In this document: positions 37,401-46,335 of the stretch, piece by piece
How the letters are laid out: the number at the start of each line of letters is the position of its first letter
Numbering within the stretch: the stretch's first letter is position 1
Origin: Pedobacter sp. Bi126
GTDB lineage: Bacteria; Bacteroidota; Bacteroidia; Sphingobacteriales; Sphingobacteriaceae
Direction: 5' to 3'
DNA length: 64,000 bases
NCBI RefSeq assembly: GCF_918698245.1
Contig: NZ_CAKKMS010000006.1
Location: 124,001 to 188,000 of the forward strand
The notes under the pieces: model-generated
Seen by the model: only the letters and a program-made list of their open reading frames with translations
Database searches by the model: none
What the model was told of the DNA's origin: nothing
Position numbers and translations under genes: made by a program

Positions 37401-37652
37401 GAGCGTAGCATCCTGTGGTACATTAACAGAATAAGAGCCATCGGTGCCAGTAACCATACCATTCTGCTTTCCTTTTTCCAATACAGTAACTCCGGGAAGC
37501 GGACTGTTATCATCGGCTGATGTTACAACTCCTTTAATGGTGACTGTTTGTGCCGTAACGCGCAATGCACTCATCGGCACAAGCAACAGCAGCAAGAGCC
37601 ATAATCTGGCTGGTCCTAGCAGCCTTGTTAAATGGGTAATTTTCATGCTCAT
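34473..37652 (-). CDS. susC: SusC/RagA TonB-dependent transporter, second pair
   Basis: 1059 residues. Signal peptide (LWLLLLLLVPMSALRVTAQ), CarboxypepD_reg-like domain (VTIKGVVTSADDNSPLPGVT, about 36-110), plug (LNDVVVIGYGTARKKDLIGS, ITILKDAASTAIYGVAAANG) and a barrel closing with FLAGIQVGF. No STN domain is seen. The start could be 37652 or 37646. It is distinct from the PUL SusC: sequence, length and plug details differ. The AraC regulator gene lies 606 bp upstream on the same strand. Confidence 0.96.
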   Translation of the reverse strand: MSMKITHLTRLLGPARLWLLLLLLVPMSALRVTAQTVTIKGVVTSADDNSPLPGVTVLEKGKQNGMVTGTDGSYSVNVPQDATLVFSSIGFAKQEVKLNGKTVLNIKLQSDVSALNDVVVIGYGTARKKDLIGSVNVVAAKDAGANTNTSAAQLLIGKAPGVQVLNSNGTPGSNAQIIVRGTGSFTNVEPLYVVDGIQGDANLFNTINPQDIDNITILKDAASTAIYGVAAANGVVIVTTKKAKSGIPQILFDSQVGTSSVRKQLDLLNANDYVNLIKDIAATNNLTPPAKLNTPFVGVDRTDWQKEIFKTALSTQNNASISGGSEKVTYNLSLGYLTQQAIVKDYRLRRLNSRFSLDEKLGRFHFGQSLNIRYTNTNGQTASILNAISYAPYQPIYDPAILGGYSILTNVDDNSNAVNPLQSLGVQTLSSNDLVLYPQVFGEVNIIKGLTLRSQLAGVYGTSTNDSYQIPYITSNNLAFSRQAGRAFNSYSNYTFENYLSYNRIFGKHNISATAGTSYIDAGSSKYLSVLGTGMLNDNVKDIGVAPTITSQANTSGYYTQFGRAISYYGRLVYTFNDRYILSGSIRRDGSSNFGPQSRYGNFPGIGFAWRISEEEFVKSALPFISDAKFRIGWGRTGNNKFGLTTTQVFTFGGSPTGNLIYSLGDNKSFVNGTTVTSIANPLLRWEQTDQTDIGLDLGFLKNKLTLTFDYYNRKSSGLLVGIPVPTSVGIGGLSGFSSTLITNAADAQNKGFEFQLAYADKTSDFNYNVSVNGGYNQNKTLSLGAQSSTPIIGGYFNNLNGITLTQPGSPIGAFYGYAVDHVASTQAEIDALNAATRQKTGNPASLYQDGLLPGDFVFKDLNNDGVVDSKDQKVLGSPIPKFTYGFNAGASYKNFDLNIVISGVQGVQLANSLKFYTENASTGHNASTAILNRWRKPGDIAALPRAGQNVTATGNLRPSDFFVENGSYLRVRNVTLGYTFTKTALNSFSGNVLSRLRVYVAAQNLFTITKYTGYDPEISTQTNGGVNGGASDYIFNRGIDDGQIPQPRTFLAGIQVGF

Positions 37653-38258
37653 AATTGTTTTTTTGTATATAAATGGTTATTTCTAAATATTTTAAATGTC
37701 GGACTGAACCATGACAGAAATCTACAAGTCCGGGAATGCTTTGCATTAAAAGTGAAAGACGGTCTATATGGTCAGCGTTTCTAAAATAGCCATAAGCTGG
37801 TTTCAGAAAGGGCACATTTGATAAAAAATAGGTATATAAATGTTAACCTATTTGTTGCCTTAGCCTTGCCAGAAAATGGCAAATTGGGTATAAACATGGA
37901 ATACTTGCATCAAGTCGACATGGAAAAACAAAGTCTAGAGGCATCCAAACAGGCATATGGAAAGAAAAAGCACTATCTGGTAAGGAAAAAGAAGACGCTG
38001 ATACACTGCAGATGAACAAATCGAAAGCAGGTTCTATTTTATCTATAATAGGTACAAATGATAATCAGATCTTTACCCATGAAACAAGACAGGATTATCA
38101 TCATGGTCATCATTTTTTTGTGGCTGTAAACTATTAATCCAGCGATGTGTTGCTCCAAGGATTTAGCGATAATCAGATCCGTTATATCATTCAGTTACCT
38201 AATGCTAAATGAGGTTTTAAAGCAATTGGTAATATTAACATCAGTACAAATATTTAGT
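37653..38258. other. 606-bp region between susC 2 and the AraC gene
   Basis: No convincing gene; short frames here have poor composition and no recognisable domain. It must hold the susC promoter. AATAGGT and ACCTATT (37827-37833 and 37846-37852) form an inverted pair in the upstream part. Nothing else is recognised. Confidence 0.4.
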
Positions 38259-39146
38259 TTAATGGTTAAAACCAACCTGATAGATCTGTTTCTTATATAT
38301 GCTCGGTGCCATGCCAGTTAACTTTTTGAAGGTTTTAGAAAAGTAGGAAAGGTTATCAAATCCGGTCTGGGCACAAATCTCTGAATATGACATTCTACTT
38401 GTCGCCATTAGATACTGTGCCCGTTCAACGCGTTTTTCGTTTATATAATTCAAAGGCCTGGTTCCCGTATACTGTTTAAACTGCCTTGAAAAATAATCGG
38501 GATTTTGATTTACGCGAGAAGCAAGCTGATATACAGAAAGATCTGTATGCAAATTGATAAGGATATAATTTAAGGTTTCTGCAATTTTTACCGGTATAAG
38601 TTTGTGTTCCGGGCTTTTGAAAAGCTGGGGATTTAGGAACCTGGCAGTTAACAGCATCAGAATCCCTTGGGTTTCCAGATAGGCCGAAGCGTTCTGTTGA
38701 TTGTTAAGCTCCTGATATTCTTTATAATAAATATCTTTTTCATAGATTTTAGGATTATCAGACCGGTTTATTCCTCTTCCAGGGTTAATCTGGAGCAGCC
38801 TGCCAAAAAGATTAAGGTCTGTTTCGGTGGCCGCTGTTTTCAATACATTTCTGTTATTGGCAAAAAGTGAACTTCCATCTGTCGAATCCTCAAAAAACTG
38901 GACAAAATACTGGCCCAGAGAATTCTTACAATTTAAATTACATAGGGTGAAACTGGGAACAATGTACAAATAGTCCGGCTCTAGCTTTAGCGAGCTTTCA
39001 GCATCTGATATTTCTCCTTCTCCCTCATCTATATAGTAAATGCGGTAGTACGGGCTGATCACATTCTTATAATTCCATTTGGCATTAAGTCGCACATAGT
39101 CAACATTGAGAAGTGAAAAGCTATGCCGTAAGTTTCTTTTGATCAT
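38259..39146 (-). CDS. AraC-family transcriptional regulator
   Basis: 295 residues from ATG 39146; the extra upstream frame starts at a TTG and is not protein-like. N-terminal cupin-type sensor (YRIYYIDEGEGEISDAESSL, about 27-90) and C-terminal double HTH (about 190-290; LHTDLSVYQLASRVNQNPDYFSRQFKQYTG, SEICAQTGFDNLSYFSKTFKKLTGMAPS). Lies upstream of SusCD 2 and divergent from the M60 gene over 732 bp, so it could control either or both. Confidence 0.92.
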   Translation of the reverse strand: MIKRNLRHSFSLLNVDYVRLNAKWNYKNVISPYYRIYYIDEGEGEISDAESSLKLEPDYLYIVPSFTLCNLNCKNSLGQYFVQFFEDSTDGSSLFANNRNVLKTAATETDLNLFGRLLQINPGRGINRSDNPKIYEKDIYYKEYQELNNQQNASAYLETQGILMLLTARFLNPQLFKSPEHKLIPVKIAETLNYILINLHTDLSVYQLASRVNQNPDYFSRQFKQYTGTRPLNYINEKRVERAQYLMATSRMSYSEICAQTGFDNLSYFSKTFKKLTGMAPSIYKKQIYQVGFNH

Positions 39147-39878
39147 TTCAAGTACAAATATGCAAACTGCTTTAATATCTCTGAACGTACGCGTAAAGAT
39201 TTCAAATATAATAAAAATCGGTTTTTTACAACCGCCCTCTCCTCGATTAAATATGAAAGGGGATAAATTGAGAGCACCGATCAAAGGAAAGTACTTAAAA
39301 TAATTGCAATCAAGCACTTTCAAACGCAGCTTAAGCTATTTTTTTTTTGCAATGATACTTTTTTAAACGAAAAAGACGAGCAAAGGAGGCGACAGAATAG
39401 AAATTAACAACGCTGCTTACAGGCATAGAAAAACACAAAAAGTCGGTTTTTAGCAAAAAAATCAGATTTGATCACTATTTCGAGATTATTTCATACAAAT
39501 TCAAATATCAATTACTGACGGGATAATCTGAACTGATAATCAACCAAATAGAACAACACTAAGCCAATAATCGGCAATGATTACGTACTGATACAGCTCT
39601 ATGTGGATGAGAAAACAGAACTGGCTCCAGAAGATATGATGATTGCAAAGCATATATGGCGGTTTATACTGTAATGAACAGGCGGATCAAACGTTTGCGC
39701 AGTCTTTATCCTTTTACATCAATGTAATTATGAATACATTGTATTGACGTTTTAAACAGACTCACACCACCTGTTTTAGAATAAACTGGCTGACTAGACA
39801 TTACAAATGTAATTATTACCATAATCCATTTATTGGAATATGGCTACCTATAACCAAATATTAACAAAAACCTAAAAA
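39147..39878. other. 732-bp divergent intergenic region
   Basis: AT-rich, no gene seen. In front of the M60 gene lie two palindromes sharing TGTAAT-like sequence: CAATGTA-ATTATGAA-TACATTG (39720-39741) and ATTACA-AA-TGTAAT (39800-39813). They are candidate operators, possibly for the divergent AraC regulator. Confidence 0.45.
39720..39813 (+). promoter_or_regulatory. Two palindromes upstream of the M60 gene
   Basis: Arms CAATGTA/TACATTG and ATTACA/TGTAAT lie 159 and 79 bp before the start codon at 39879. Their shared ATGTA/TGTAAT content and placement suggest protein-binding sites. No experimental or homology support is available here. Confidence 0.35.
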
Positions 39879-41702
39879 ATGAAAAAGAAACTATTACTCT
39901 TAACCGTATCAGCGATTGTAGGCCTTTCAGCCTGTAAAAAAGCGGCTGTATTACAAGAAGAAGTTGTAAACAGCAAAAAAACTATGGGCAGCTTCAGTGT
40001 GCAATCCCTCACTCAAACCAATGTTTTTAATGTCACCGAAAAAATTAGCGCATCAATCGAAAGAGACCGCCTAAAAAATGGATACTATTTAACCGATTTT
40101 ACTGCAACCGGTTTATACATGGCCCCAGGTGCTACTTTAGATATCACCGTAGAACAAACCGCAGGCACCAGCTTGCCAAAATTATTAATTGGCACCTATT
40201 CTCGATATGGCACCTGGAACACCCAGCCCACATCCGTGCAGTTAACAGCGGGTACGAATACCATTACCAACGCTGTTGGGGGCTTATTGTGGATCAGGTA
40301 CACCAATTCTACAACTGGCTCTACCGCTAAAGTAACTTTTAATAGCGGTTACCAATACGCTCCATATTACAAACTCGGCGTAACCACCAATTCAGACTGG
40401 ATTAATCAATTACAAACTTACACTACTCCTGATGTTGTTTTAGAGGGCTCAAATTGCTTTATCGTGGTATCAAGAACTAAAGCAATACAATACCAAGCAG
40501 AAGACCAGGGTGCTATATTGAACAAAATTACGCAGGTTATTGCGCTAGAGGATGATTTGAACGGCTTAGACAACTCTTTGCCCGCACATGCGAAAAATGT
40601 GCATACCTATCTTTTAACGCAGCATGAGGATCCGGCCTATTATTTTTTCGCTTATGATTATCGTACAGCTTATATCACCTCAGATGTTAATGCCATTTTA
40701 ACTTTAAGCGCAGTAGGCACCAATGGTTGGGGATTATGGCACGAACTGGGCCACCAGCACCAAATGATGTGGCGTTGGGGAGCTTTAGGTGAGGTTTCGG
40801 TAAATCTTTACAGTTTATATGTGCAACGTACCCTTACCCCGTCTATCAACAGGTTGGTAAACGATGGCGTGTGGCCAAAAGCTTTTACCTATTTAGGAAA
40901 ACCTGCCGGTACAAAAGATTATAACGGATCAGCAAGCTATACCAATCCTTTAACCGATCTGTTTATCAGACTCTGTATGTTTCAACAATTAACCTTAGCC
41001 TATGGTGATAATTTTTATAGAACCCTGGCCAAGGATATGCGTGTTGAAAATCCAACCTTAGCTAATGATGATGCCAGGATGCGTTATTTCATGCTGAAGG
41101 CATGTAGTATATCGGGCAAAAACTTAACTGGTTTCTTCCAAAAATGGGGATTAAATTTATCTACTTCAGCAGCTACAACTCAAATATATGCAGATATAGC
41201 TGCTTTGGGTTTACCTGCGCCAAGCACTGATCCCTCTACCTTGCAAGACAATGTTGCACCTTTAACAGAATTAAGTAAAACTGGCTGGAGCATTAATTCT
41301 TTCAGCTCCGAAGAAACCAGCGGCGAGGGCGCTATCAATGGTAGGGCTGCTACATTAATTGATGGTAGCCACAGTACGTTCTGGCACTCACGCTGGACTA
41401 CTTCTGCAACAAGTTATCCGCACCAGATAGTGATTGATTTAGGAGCTTCGAAATCGGCAAACGGCTTAAGTTTAGTGCAAAGAAGCGGATTGAGCCGTGC
41501 GATTAAAAACTTTCAGGTTTTAACAAGTACCGATAATATAAATTTCACATCGGTAAACAATTATGTAGCTCAAAATGCGGCCGGAGTACAATATTTTGCG
41601 TTTGGCAGCACCAAAACCTTAAGATATCTTAAGATAATTATGAACTCTGCACAAGATGGTTTACAGTTTGCATCACTGGCAGAACTGGGATTATACAATT
41701 AA
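39879..41702 (+). CDS. Secreted M60-like metallopeptidase lipoprotein with F5/8 C domain
   Basis: 607 residues; lipoprotein signal ends at Cys19 (GLSACKK). The gluzincin motif HELGH (288-292) with Glu305 twelve residues later matches the M60 pattern HExxHx(8-28)E, in GLWHELGHQHQMMWRWG and GEVSVNLYSLYVQ. The preceding domain (about 40-170; SASIERDRLKNGYYLTDFT) is the M60 N-terminal sandwich. The C-terminal part (about 465-605) is an F5/8 type C (CBM32-like) fold (LIDGSHSTFWHSRW). M60 enzymes cut mucin-like glycoproteins next to O-glycans, or other protein targets. Exposed at the cell surface or periplasm as a lipoprotein. Confidence 0.92.
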   Translation: MKKKLLLLTVSAIVGLSACKKAAVLQEEVVNSKKTMGSFSVQSLTQTNVFNVTEKISASIERDRLKNGYYLTDFTATGLYMAPGATLDITVEQTAGTSLPKLLIGTYSRYGTWNTQPTSVQLTAGTNTITNAVGGLLWIRYTNSTTGSTAKVTFNSGYQYAPYYKLGVTTNSDWINQLQTYTTPDVVLEGSNCFIVVSRTKAIQYQAEDQGAILNKITQVIALEDDLNGLDNSLPAHAKNVHTYLLTQHEDPAYYFFAYDYRTAYITSDVNAILTLSAVGTNGWGLWHELGHQHQMMWRWGALGEVSVNLYSLYVQRTLTPSINRLVNDGVWPKAFTYLGKPAGTKDYNGSASYTNPLTDLFIRLCMFQQLTLAYGDNFYRTLAKDMRVENPTLANDDARMRYFMLKACSISGKNLTGFFQKWGLNLSTSAATTQIYADIAALGLPAPSTDPSTLQDNVAPLTELSKTGWSINSFSSEETSGEGAINGRAATLIDGSHSTFWHSRWTTSATSYPHQIVIDLGASKSANGLSLVQRSGLSRAIKNFQVLTSTDNINFTSVNNYVAQNAAGVQYFAFGSTKTLRYLKIIMNSAQDGLQFASLAELGLYN

Positions 41703-41713
41703 CGATTTCATAA

Positions 41714-41748
41714 AAAGAGGGCCTATAGGTGGTCCTCTTTTTATTTAT
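41714..41748 (+). terminator. Intrinsic terminator after the M60 gene
   Basis: AAAGAGGGCC pairs with GGTCCTCTTT (10 bp, one G-T pair) around TATAGGT, followed by TTATTTAT. It begins 12 bp after the M60 stop. Confidence 0.85.
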
Positions 41749-41874
41749 CGTTACAGACATTGTATTTTTGATTAATATTTCCAGTCAAAAAAATGTTTTA
41801 AGTATAACGGAAATAGCATTTTAACAATGAACCTGGTGGCAGGTTGATTATAAACCGGAAAATCGGTTTTTGGC

Positions 41875-42111
41875 TTATAGGTTATTTACTTCAAAACCGC
41901 GATAGCTAAGCATTTCTGCATTATGCGAAACAATTAGGCGAAGTTTTAATCTTTCGATGATTGCTCTGGCTTGGGCAATATTTCTTTGCATATCGTTTAT
42001 TCCCCTGATTTCGATTCCTCCAGACATGAGTTTAAATTTACTGGGTTCAAACTTATCAATAAACTGCTGGAGATCCGGGCTAACTGTTACCTGATTGTTT
42101 TGCATAATCAA
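41875..42111 (-). CDS. Small conserved-looking protein, unknown
   Basis: 78 residues, no signal peptide or membrane helix. Segments: LQQFIDKFEPSKFKLMSGG and NIAQARAIIERLKLRL. A helix-rich small cytoplasmic protein; I do not recognise the family. It stands alone between the M60 and hydrolase genes, and protein-like composition is the main support. Confidence 0.5.
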   Translation of the reverse strand: MIMQNNQVTVSPDLQQFIDKFEPSKFKLMSGGIEIRGINDMQRNIAQARAIIERLKLRLIVSHNAEMLSYRGFEVNNL

Positions 42112-42331
42112 TTATTATTTCTTTTGCCACAAAGCAAAACAAAGCATTTTAACTTATCAGCGCTTTCATATTAACTTATTAAGAAATGTTAACAAAAGCT
42201 TCTTCAATACGATCAATCCAACCGTATTATGTAGCGCATTTAATTGCACTTAAGCTGAAAATGCAATAAATTAGCTTAAAAATCAAAGCCGATCAAATTT
42301 GGCTAGTAGCGAACCTCTTCCTAAAAAATAG

Positions 42332-43285
42332 ATGATGCCCAATAACAAAGTATATCCGCTAAGTTTACTGTTCCTCACGCTTTTATTCAGTTCTCTATCT
42401 TCAATTGGGCAGATTGTACTCAAGGATAAAAAATATCGTGTAGATACTAAAATATTTTCGCAAACAGATTCAGGCGCACTAAAGTTAGATATTTATTACA
42501 GTGGCAAAATAACAGAAACGAAGCCAACGGTACTTTTTGTATTTGGTGGTGGCTTTGTAATGGGCCACAGAGACAGTAAGTTATTTGATCAATACTTTAA
42601 CACTTTAATAGGGCATGGTTTTAAAGTGGTGTCTGTTGATTATAGATTAGGCCTTAAAGGAAAGAAATTTCCCAGTCCCTTTAATACTTCAAATTTAAAA
42701 GCTGCTATTGATACCGCTACGACTGATGTTTTCGAAGCAACAGCGTATCTGCTTAAAAATGCAAAAGAACTCGGTATCGATACGGCTATGATCATCCTAT
42801 CGGGATCAAGTGCGGGCGCTATTACGGCACTGCACGCCGACTATAACAAGCGGAATGCGACAGCGTTATCGGCTAAACTCCCACAGCATTTTCAATACAA
42901 AGGTGTAATTTCTTTTGCCGGAGCAATATTAAGTTATCATGGTGCGCCAAAATATGCTACGCCACCAGCACCTACAATGCTTTTTCATGGCACAGCCGAT
43001 AATCTTGTACCCTTTAACAAAGTGAGATTATTTAATAGGGGCTTTTTTGGCTCTAAATACCTGGCACGCACCTTCAAAAAAAATGGTTATCCATATTATT
43101 TTCAGTATGTACAAGGTATGGGACACGAAATAGCAGGCTCGCCAATGGTCGAAAACCTGCCAGATATTTTGTGGTTTATCGAAAATTACATCATTAAACA
43201 AAAGCGCTACTTCATGGAAGTAGACTTTAAAGATGCCGACAAAAAACCCACTTTTAGCATACCCCCTGCTTTAAAAAAGAGGTAG
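42332..43285 (+). CDS. Secreted alpha/beta hydrolase (esterase/lipase type)
   Basis: 317 residues, signal peptide ending SSIGQ. Oxyanion-hole string VLFVFGGGFVMGHRD (about 68-82), nucleophile elbow GSSAG with Ser160, and probable acid and histidine in HGTADNLVPF and GMGHEIAG. This fits the carboxylesterase/BD-FAE-like group of secreted carbohydrate or small-ester esterases. It converges on the endonuclease-family gene, with 19 bp between stops, and has no obvious operon partner. Confidence 0.9.
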   Translation: MMPNNKVYPLSLLFLTLLFSSLSSIGQIVLKDKKYRVDTKIFSQTDSGALKLDIYYSGKITETKPTVLFVFGGGFVMGHRDSKLFDQYFNTLIGHGFKVVSVDYRLGLKGKKFPSPFNTSNLKAAIDTATTDVFEATAYLLKNAKELGIDTAMIILSGSSAGAITALHADYNKRNATALSAKLPQHFQYKGVISFAGAILSYHGAPKYATPPAPTMLFHGTADNLVPFNKVRLFNRGFFGSKYLARTFKKNGYPYYFQYVQGMGHEIAGSPMVENLPDILWFIENYIIKQKRYFMEVDFKDADKKPTFSIPPALKKR

Positions 43286-43304
43286 TGTAAATCATATGGT
43301 TTCG

Positions 43305-44117
43305 CTATTTTTTCAATTCGAGCACTGCAACGATAGGCAAATGATCAGAAGCATAACGCTCAGAAATAACCTCGTGCGAAACAATTTTAAAAGGATTTCC
43401 TGTTTTAAAACCAATATGATCAATTGTTTTCCGCGGGTTGATCACAGGAATGGTAAAACCACAATTGCTACATGTTCTGGTGAAATTAGAATCGAATATT
43501 TTAATGCTTTCTGAACTTGGATCGGCGTTTAAATCACCTGCAACAATTAACGGCAGGGTTTCTTTTGCTGTTAACCGATTAATCTCCTTAGCTTGAAGTA
43601 TACGGTTATCTTCCGGGCGTTGTGCATCAAGATGGGTAGAAGCAAAACGGATAAAAACTCCTTTGGCAATTTTGGCAGTTGCAATGGCCAAAACCCTTTG
43701 TTCTGCTTTGGCATCATTATTTTTAGGCAACATAAAAGTCTGCTGTGCAGATAAAGGAAAACGTGATAAAATAGCTACGCCGTAGTCACCCCCATCATGG
43801 TCTATCGCTTTACCAAAATAAAAATTCATCTTTAATTTGGTGGCCAGCAAAGCGGCCTGGTTAACAGTGCCCGATCTTTTGGTATTCACGTCTACTTCTT
43901 GTAAAGCCACAAGATCAGGCTTTTGTTGTGCTATCGCTTTGGCAATGGCATCCACATCAATAAGGCCTTCTTTCTCTTTTGATGGCGGGTTACAATGGTG
44001 AAGGTTATAAGACATGATGCGCAGTACGTTACTGTTTGATTCAACTTGTCTGTTGATCTTACGTGAACAAGCGCCCAAAAGGCAAATACTTAGGATTAAA
44101 AAAGAGTATAATTTCAT
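43305..44117 (-). CDS. Endonuclease/exonuclease/phosphatase-family lipoprotein
   Basis: 270 residues, lipoprotein signal ending at Cys17 (CLLGACSRK). EEP-fold motifs in order: MSYNLHH (about 35), LVALQEVDVN (Glu metal ligand, about 72), ASTHLDAQ, VAGDLNADPSS (about 195) and SDHLPIVAVLEL near the end (catalytic His). Secreted members act as phosphodiesterases on nucleic acid, phospholipid or sugar phosphates; substrate unknown. Confidence 0.9.
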   Translation of the reverse strand: MKLYSFLILSICLLGACSRKINRQVESNSNVLRIMSYNLHHCNPPSKEKEGLIDVDAIAKAIAQQKPDLVALQEVDVNTKRSGTVNQAALLATKLKMNFYFGKAIDHDGGDYGVAILSRFPLSAQQTFMLPKNNDAKAEQRVLAIATAKIAKGVFIRFASTHLDAQRPEDNRILQAKEINRLTAKETLPLIVAGDLNADPSSESIKIFDSNFTRTCSNCGFTIPVINPRKTIDHIGFKTGNPFKIVSHEVISERYASDHLPIVAVLELKK

Positions 44118-44170
44118 ATCGGTTAAATCCTTAAGATTAATATCAAAAACTATCTCTTTATCTTGGTAAG

Positions 44171-44368
44171 TTAGTTTTCATGCGTTCCAGCTTCGCCAGC
44201 CAATATCCTTTCCATTTCTATCATCATCTGCTCGGCCAGGCGTTGTTTAGCTTGCAACTTCGACAGGTAAGCATCTGCAAATGTTACTTCCAGTTCATCC
44301 ATAATAAAGGCATATTTTGCCTTAAGTTCTATAAGATCAATCTGAAGTTTCTTGGAAAGATTTTGCAT
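44171..44368 (-). CDS. Small helical protein, unknown
   Basis: 65 residues with a probable coiled coil: ELKAKYAFIMDELEVTFADAYLSKLQAKQRLAEQMMIEMERIL. No signal peptide. I do not recognise a family. It lies 53 bp upstream of the EEP-family gene on the same strand and may be cotranscribed. Confidence 0.5.
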   Translation of the reverse strand: MQNLSKKLQIDLIELKAKYAFIMDELEVTFADAYLSKLQAKQRLAEQMMIEMERILAGEAGTHEN

Positions 44369-44490
44369 AATACAAAGCTAAAAAAAGGAAGGCTATATTC
44401 CGGATAAAGGTTTTATTTTTCTTTTTAAAAAAATACACTAAATAGACAAAACCGTTAAAACAATCTCCTAATTCTTTCGTTTATAAATTG

Positions 44491-44569
44491 ATTCCGGCGT
44501 GGTTTCCGGAATAGTTTGTTTGGTTAGTTGATTAGGGATCACTCCCAAAGTGAATCCCTTTTCTTTTTT
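44491..44569 (+). ncRNA. Candidate small RNA or leader with intrinsic terminator
   Basis: Two hairpins in a row on the plus strand: ATTCCGG/CCGGAAT (44491-44497 with 44506-44512), then GGGAT-CACT/AGTG-A-ATCCC (44535-44558, loop CCCAA, one bulge) followed by TTTTCTTTTTT (44559-44569). The second is a textbook terminator. No plus-strand gene ends within 1.2 kb upstream, so it cannot simply end a known mRNA. It may be a short RNA of roughly 80-110 nt or a terminated leader of the oxidoreductase gene at 44644. Its 5' end is not defined. Confidence 0.5.
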
Positions 44570-44643
44570 ACAAAGCTTTCTATCGATTGAGCATGTTTTC
44601 CAGGCAATATTTTCTAAATTCAACCTTTCAAATCAATTATACA

Positions 44644-45615
44644 ATGGAAGAAATCAGATGGGGCATTATTGGCTGTGGAGATGTGACCGAAGTAAAAAGC
44701 GGGCCAGCTTTTAATAAGGTAGCCAATTCTAAATTGGTGGCCGTAATGCGCCGTGATAGTGCCAAAGCAGCAGATTATGCAAAAAGACACCATGTTCCGA
44801 AATGGTATGACAATGCCACTCAACTGATTAACGATCCGGAGGTTAATGCCATTTACATTGCTACTCCACCCCTACAGCACGAAGCTTATACCATCGAGGC
44901 TTTAAAAGCCGGCAAGCCGGTATATGTAGAAAAACCTATGACTTTAGATGCTAATGCTGCTCAACGCATGACTGATGCTGCTAATCAGCTAAAGATAAAG
45001 CTTTGCGTGGCTCATTATCGCCGTGCACAACCCATGTTTTTAAAAGTTAAAGAACTATTGGCAGCACATACCATTGGCGACGTTCGTTTAGTTAGGTTAA
45101 AAATGCTCCAGCCGCCTAACCCCGCACTAATTGCCAAAACAGCCGATAATTGGCGGATCAATCCAGCCATTTCTGGTGGTGGTTTATTTCATGACCTGGC
45201 GCCACATCAATTAGATCTCATGACTTATTATTTCGGTGCTGTAAAAAATGCCATGGGCCTTGCCATCAGACAACAGGAAAACACTGGGGTTGATGATCTG
45301 GTTGCGGGAAATATCCATTTCGAAAAAGGAGTTGTTTTCAGCGGCACCTGGTGTTTCTCTGTTGCCGCACAAGATCAGGCCGATGTTTGCGTAATTTATG
45401 GTTCAAAAGGTAACATCAGTTTCCCAATGTTTGGCAATAAAGTCACGGTTACAACTGATCAAACGGAAGAATTTATATTTAAACCTTTGCAACATGTGCA
45501 ACAACCTATGATTGAAAAAGTAGTTGATTACTTTTTAGGCAAAAGAGAAAACCCATGCAGTGGCGAAGATGCATTGATTACAATGAAGTTAATGGATGAT
45601 TTTACGCGGAAGTAA
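44644..45615 (+). CDS. Gfo/Idh/MocA-family NAD(P)-dependent oxidoreductase
   Basis: 323 residues from ATG 44644 (upstream TTG and ATG in frame are less likely because the Rossmann strand begins at once: MEEIRWGIIGCGDV). Motifs: GCGDVT, ATPPLQHEAYTIEALKAGKPVYVEKPM (about 75-102; EKP) and WRINPAISGGGLFHDLAPHQLDLM, the C-terminal substrate region. These enzymes oxidise or reduce sugars and inositols. It may be preceded by an RNA terminator (44535-44569) and stands alone. Confidence 0.92.
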   Translation: MEEIRWGIIGCGDVTEVKSGPAFNKVANSKLVAVMRRDSAKAADYAKRHHVPKWYDNATQLINDPEVNAIYIATPPLQHEAYTIEALKAGKPVYVEKPMTLDANAAQRMTDAANQLKIKLCVAHYRRAQPMFLKVKELLAAHTIGDVRLVRLKMLQPPNPALIAKTADNWRINPAISGGGLFHDLAPHQLDLMTYYFGAVKNAMGLAIRQQENTGVDDLVAGNIHFEKGVVFSGTWCFSVAAQDQADVCVIYGSKGNISFPMFGNKVTVTTDQTEEFIFKPLQHVQQPMIEKVVDYFLGKRENPCSGEDALITMKLMDDFTRK

Positions 45616-45764
45616 GAGTAATTCGACGAAGGATCATTTTAATTGAACCATGTTAGACATAGATGGGTACTTCTTTTTAGTTTATGCGGTAAAAATGGCT
45701 CAACGGACAGTTTACACAGATTTTTGTCGATCTTATCTGTTATAATCCTAAAATTACTGAGAAA

Positions 45765-46328
45765 CTAAAATCTACGTATTATGATGCCTATAATTCTATT
45801 GTAAAACGATTTCTTACTGTTTTGTGAAGAGGTGGCATCTTTCTTATCTAATAAATGTGGTAAAATCTCCTTGGGTATTCTCCAAAAATCAGGAGGAGGG
45901 TTTTCTTTGAAAATAAACAGATAAAGTTTTAATGTTTCCAAATACCAATCCTGATGTTTATTGTATTCCACAATCCCCCCCACATTGGGATAATGATGTA
46001 AATTCCGGCCCAAAACCAACGGGCAGAATTTTTCCCAGTACTCTACCGTATACAACAGGTGCATATGCCATACCTTATCAACCACAATAGAAGGCGATGC
46101 CCCGTTCTGCGATATGCAGCAGAGATACACAAAACGCTTATACTCTGCTATCGCCAGCAAAGTAAACCGTCTTGTCCAGCCCTCGGTAACTGCTAATTTC
46201 CGTGAAAAAGGGATTGCAAAATCTTCATTATCCGGCGAATAGTTATAAATCCGTTGCCATAAAGGATCGTCTGCGTAATTTACACCTCTTTCATCAGGTA
46301 ATATCGTTATATATTCAGGTTTCATCAT
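45765..46328 (-). CDS. GRDP-like (glycine-rich-domain type) protein
   Basis: 187 residues, start at 46328 or 46325. Central segment VVDKVWHMHLLYTVEYWEKF (about 78-98) carries the conserved W-H-x-H of the glycine-rich domain-containing protein family (PF07173-like), and FTLLAIAEYKRFVYLCC precedes it. No signal peptide. Function of the family is not known in bacteria. It follows the membrane-protein gene by 7 bp and forms a two-gene unit with it. Confidence 0.7.
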   Translation of the reverse strand: MMKPEYITILPDERGVNYADDPLWQRIYNYSPDNEDFAIPFSRKLAVTEGWTRRFTLLAIAEYKRFVYLCCISQNGASPSIVVDKVWHMHLLYTVEYWEKFCPLVLGRNLHHYPNVGGIVEYNKHQDWYLETLKLYLFIFKENPPPDFWRIPKEILPHLLDKKDATSSQNSKKSFYNRIIGIIIRRF

Positions 46329-46335
46329 GAATTAT

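Noticed and set aside
37818..38015. Plus-strand frame of 65 codons upstream of susC 2
   Set aside because: No domain, no promoter, Lys/Tyr-rich random-looking composition, in the control region of susC.
38259..39323. Longer start for the AraC regulator
   Set aside because: The extra 59 codons begin at a TTG and have an unlikely composition; the sensor domain fits an ATG at 39146.
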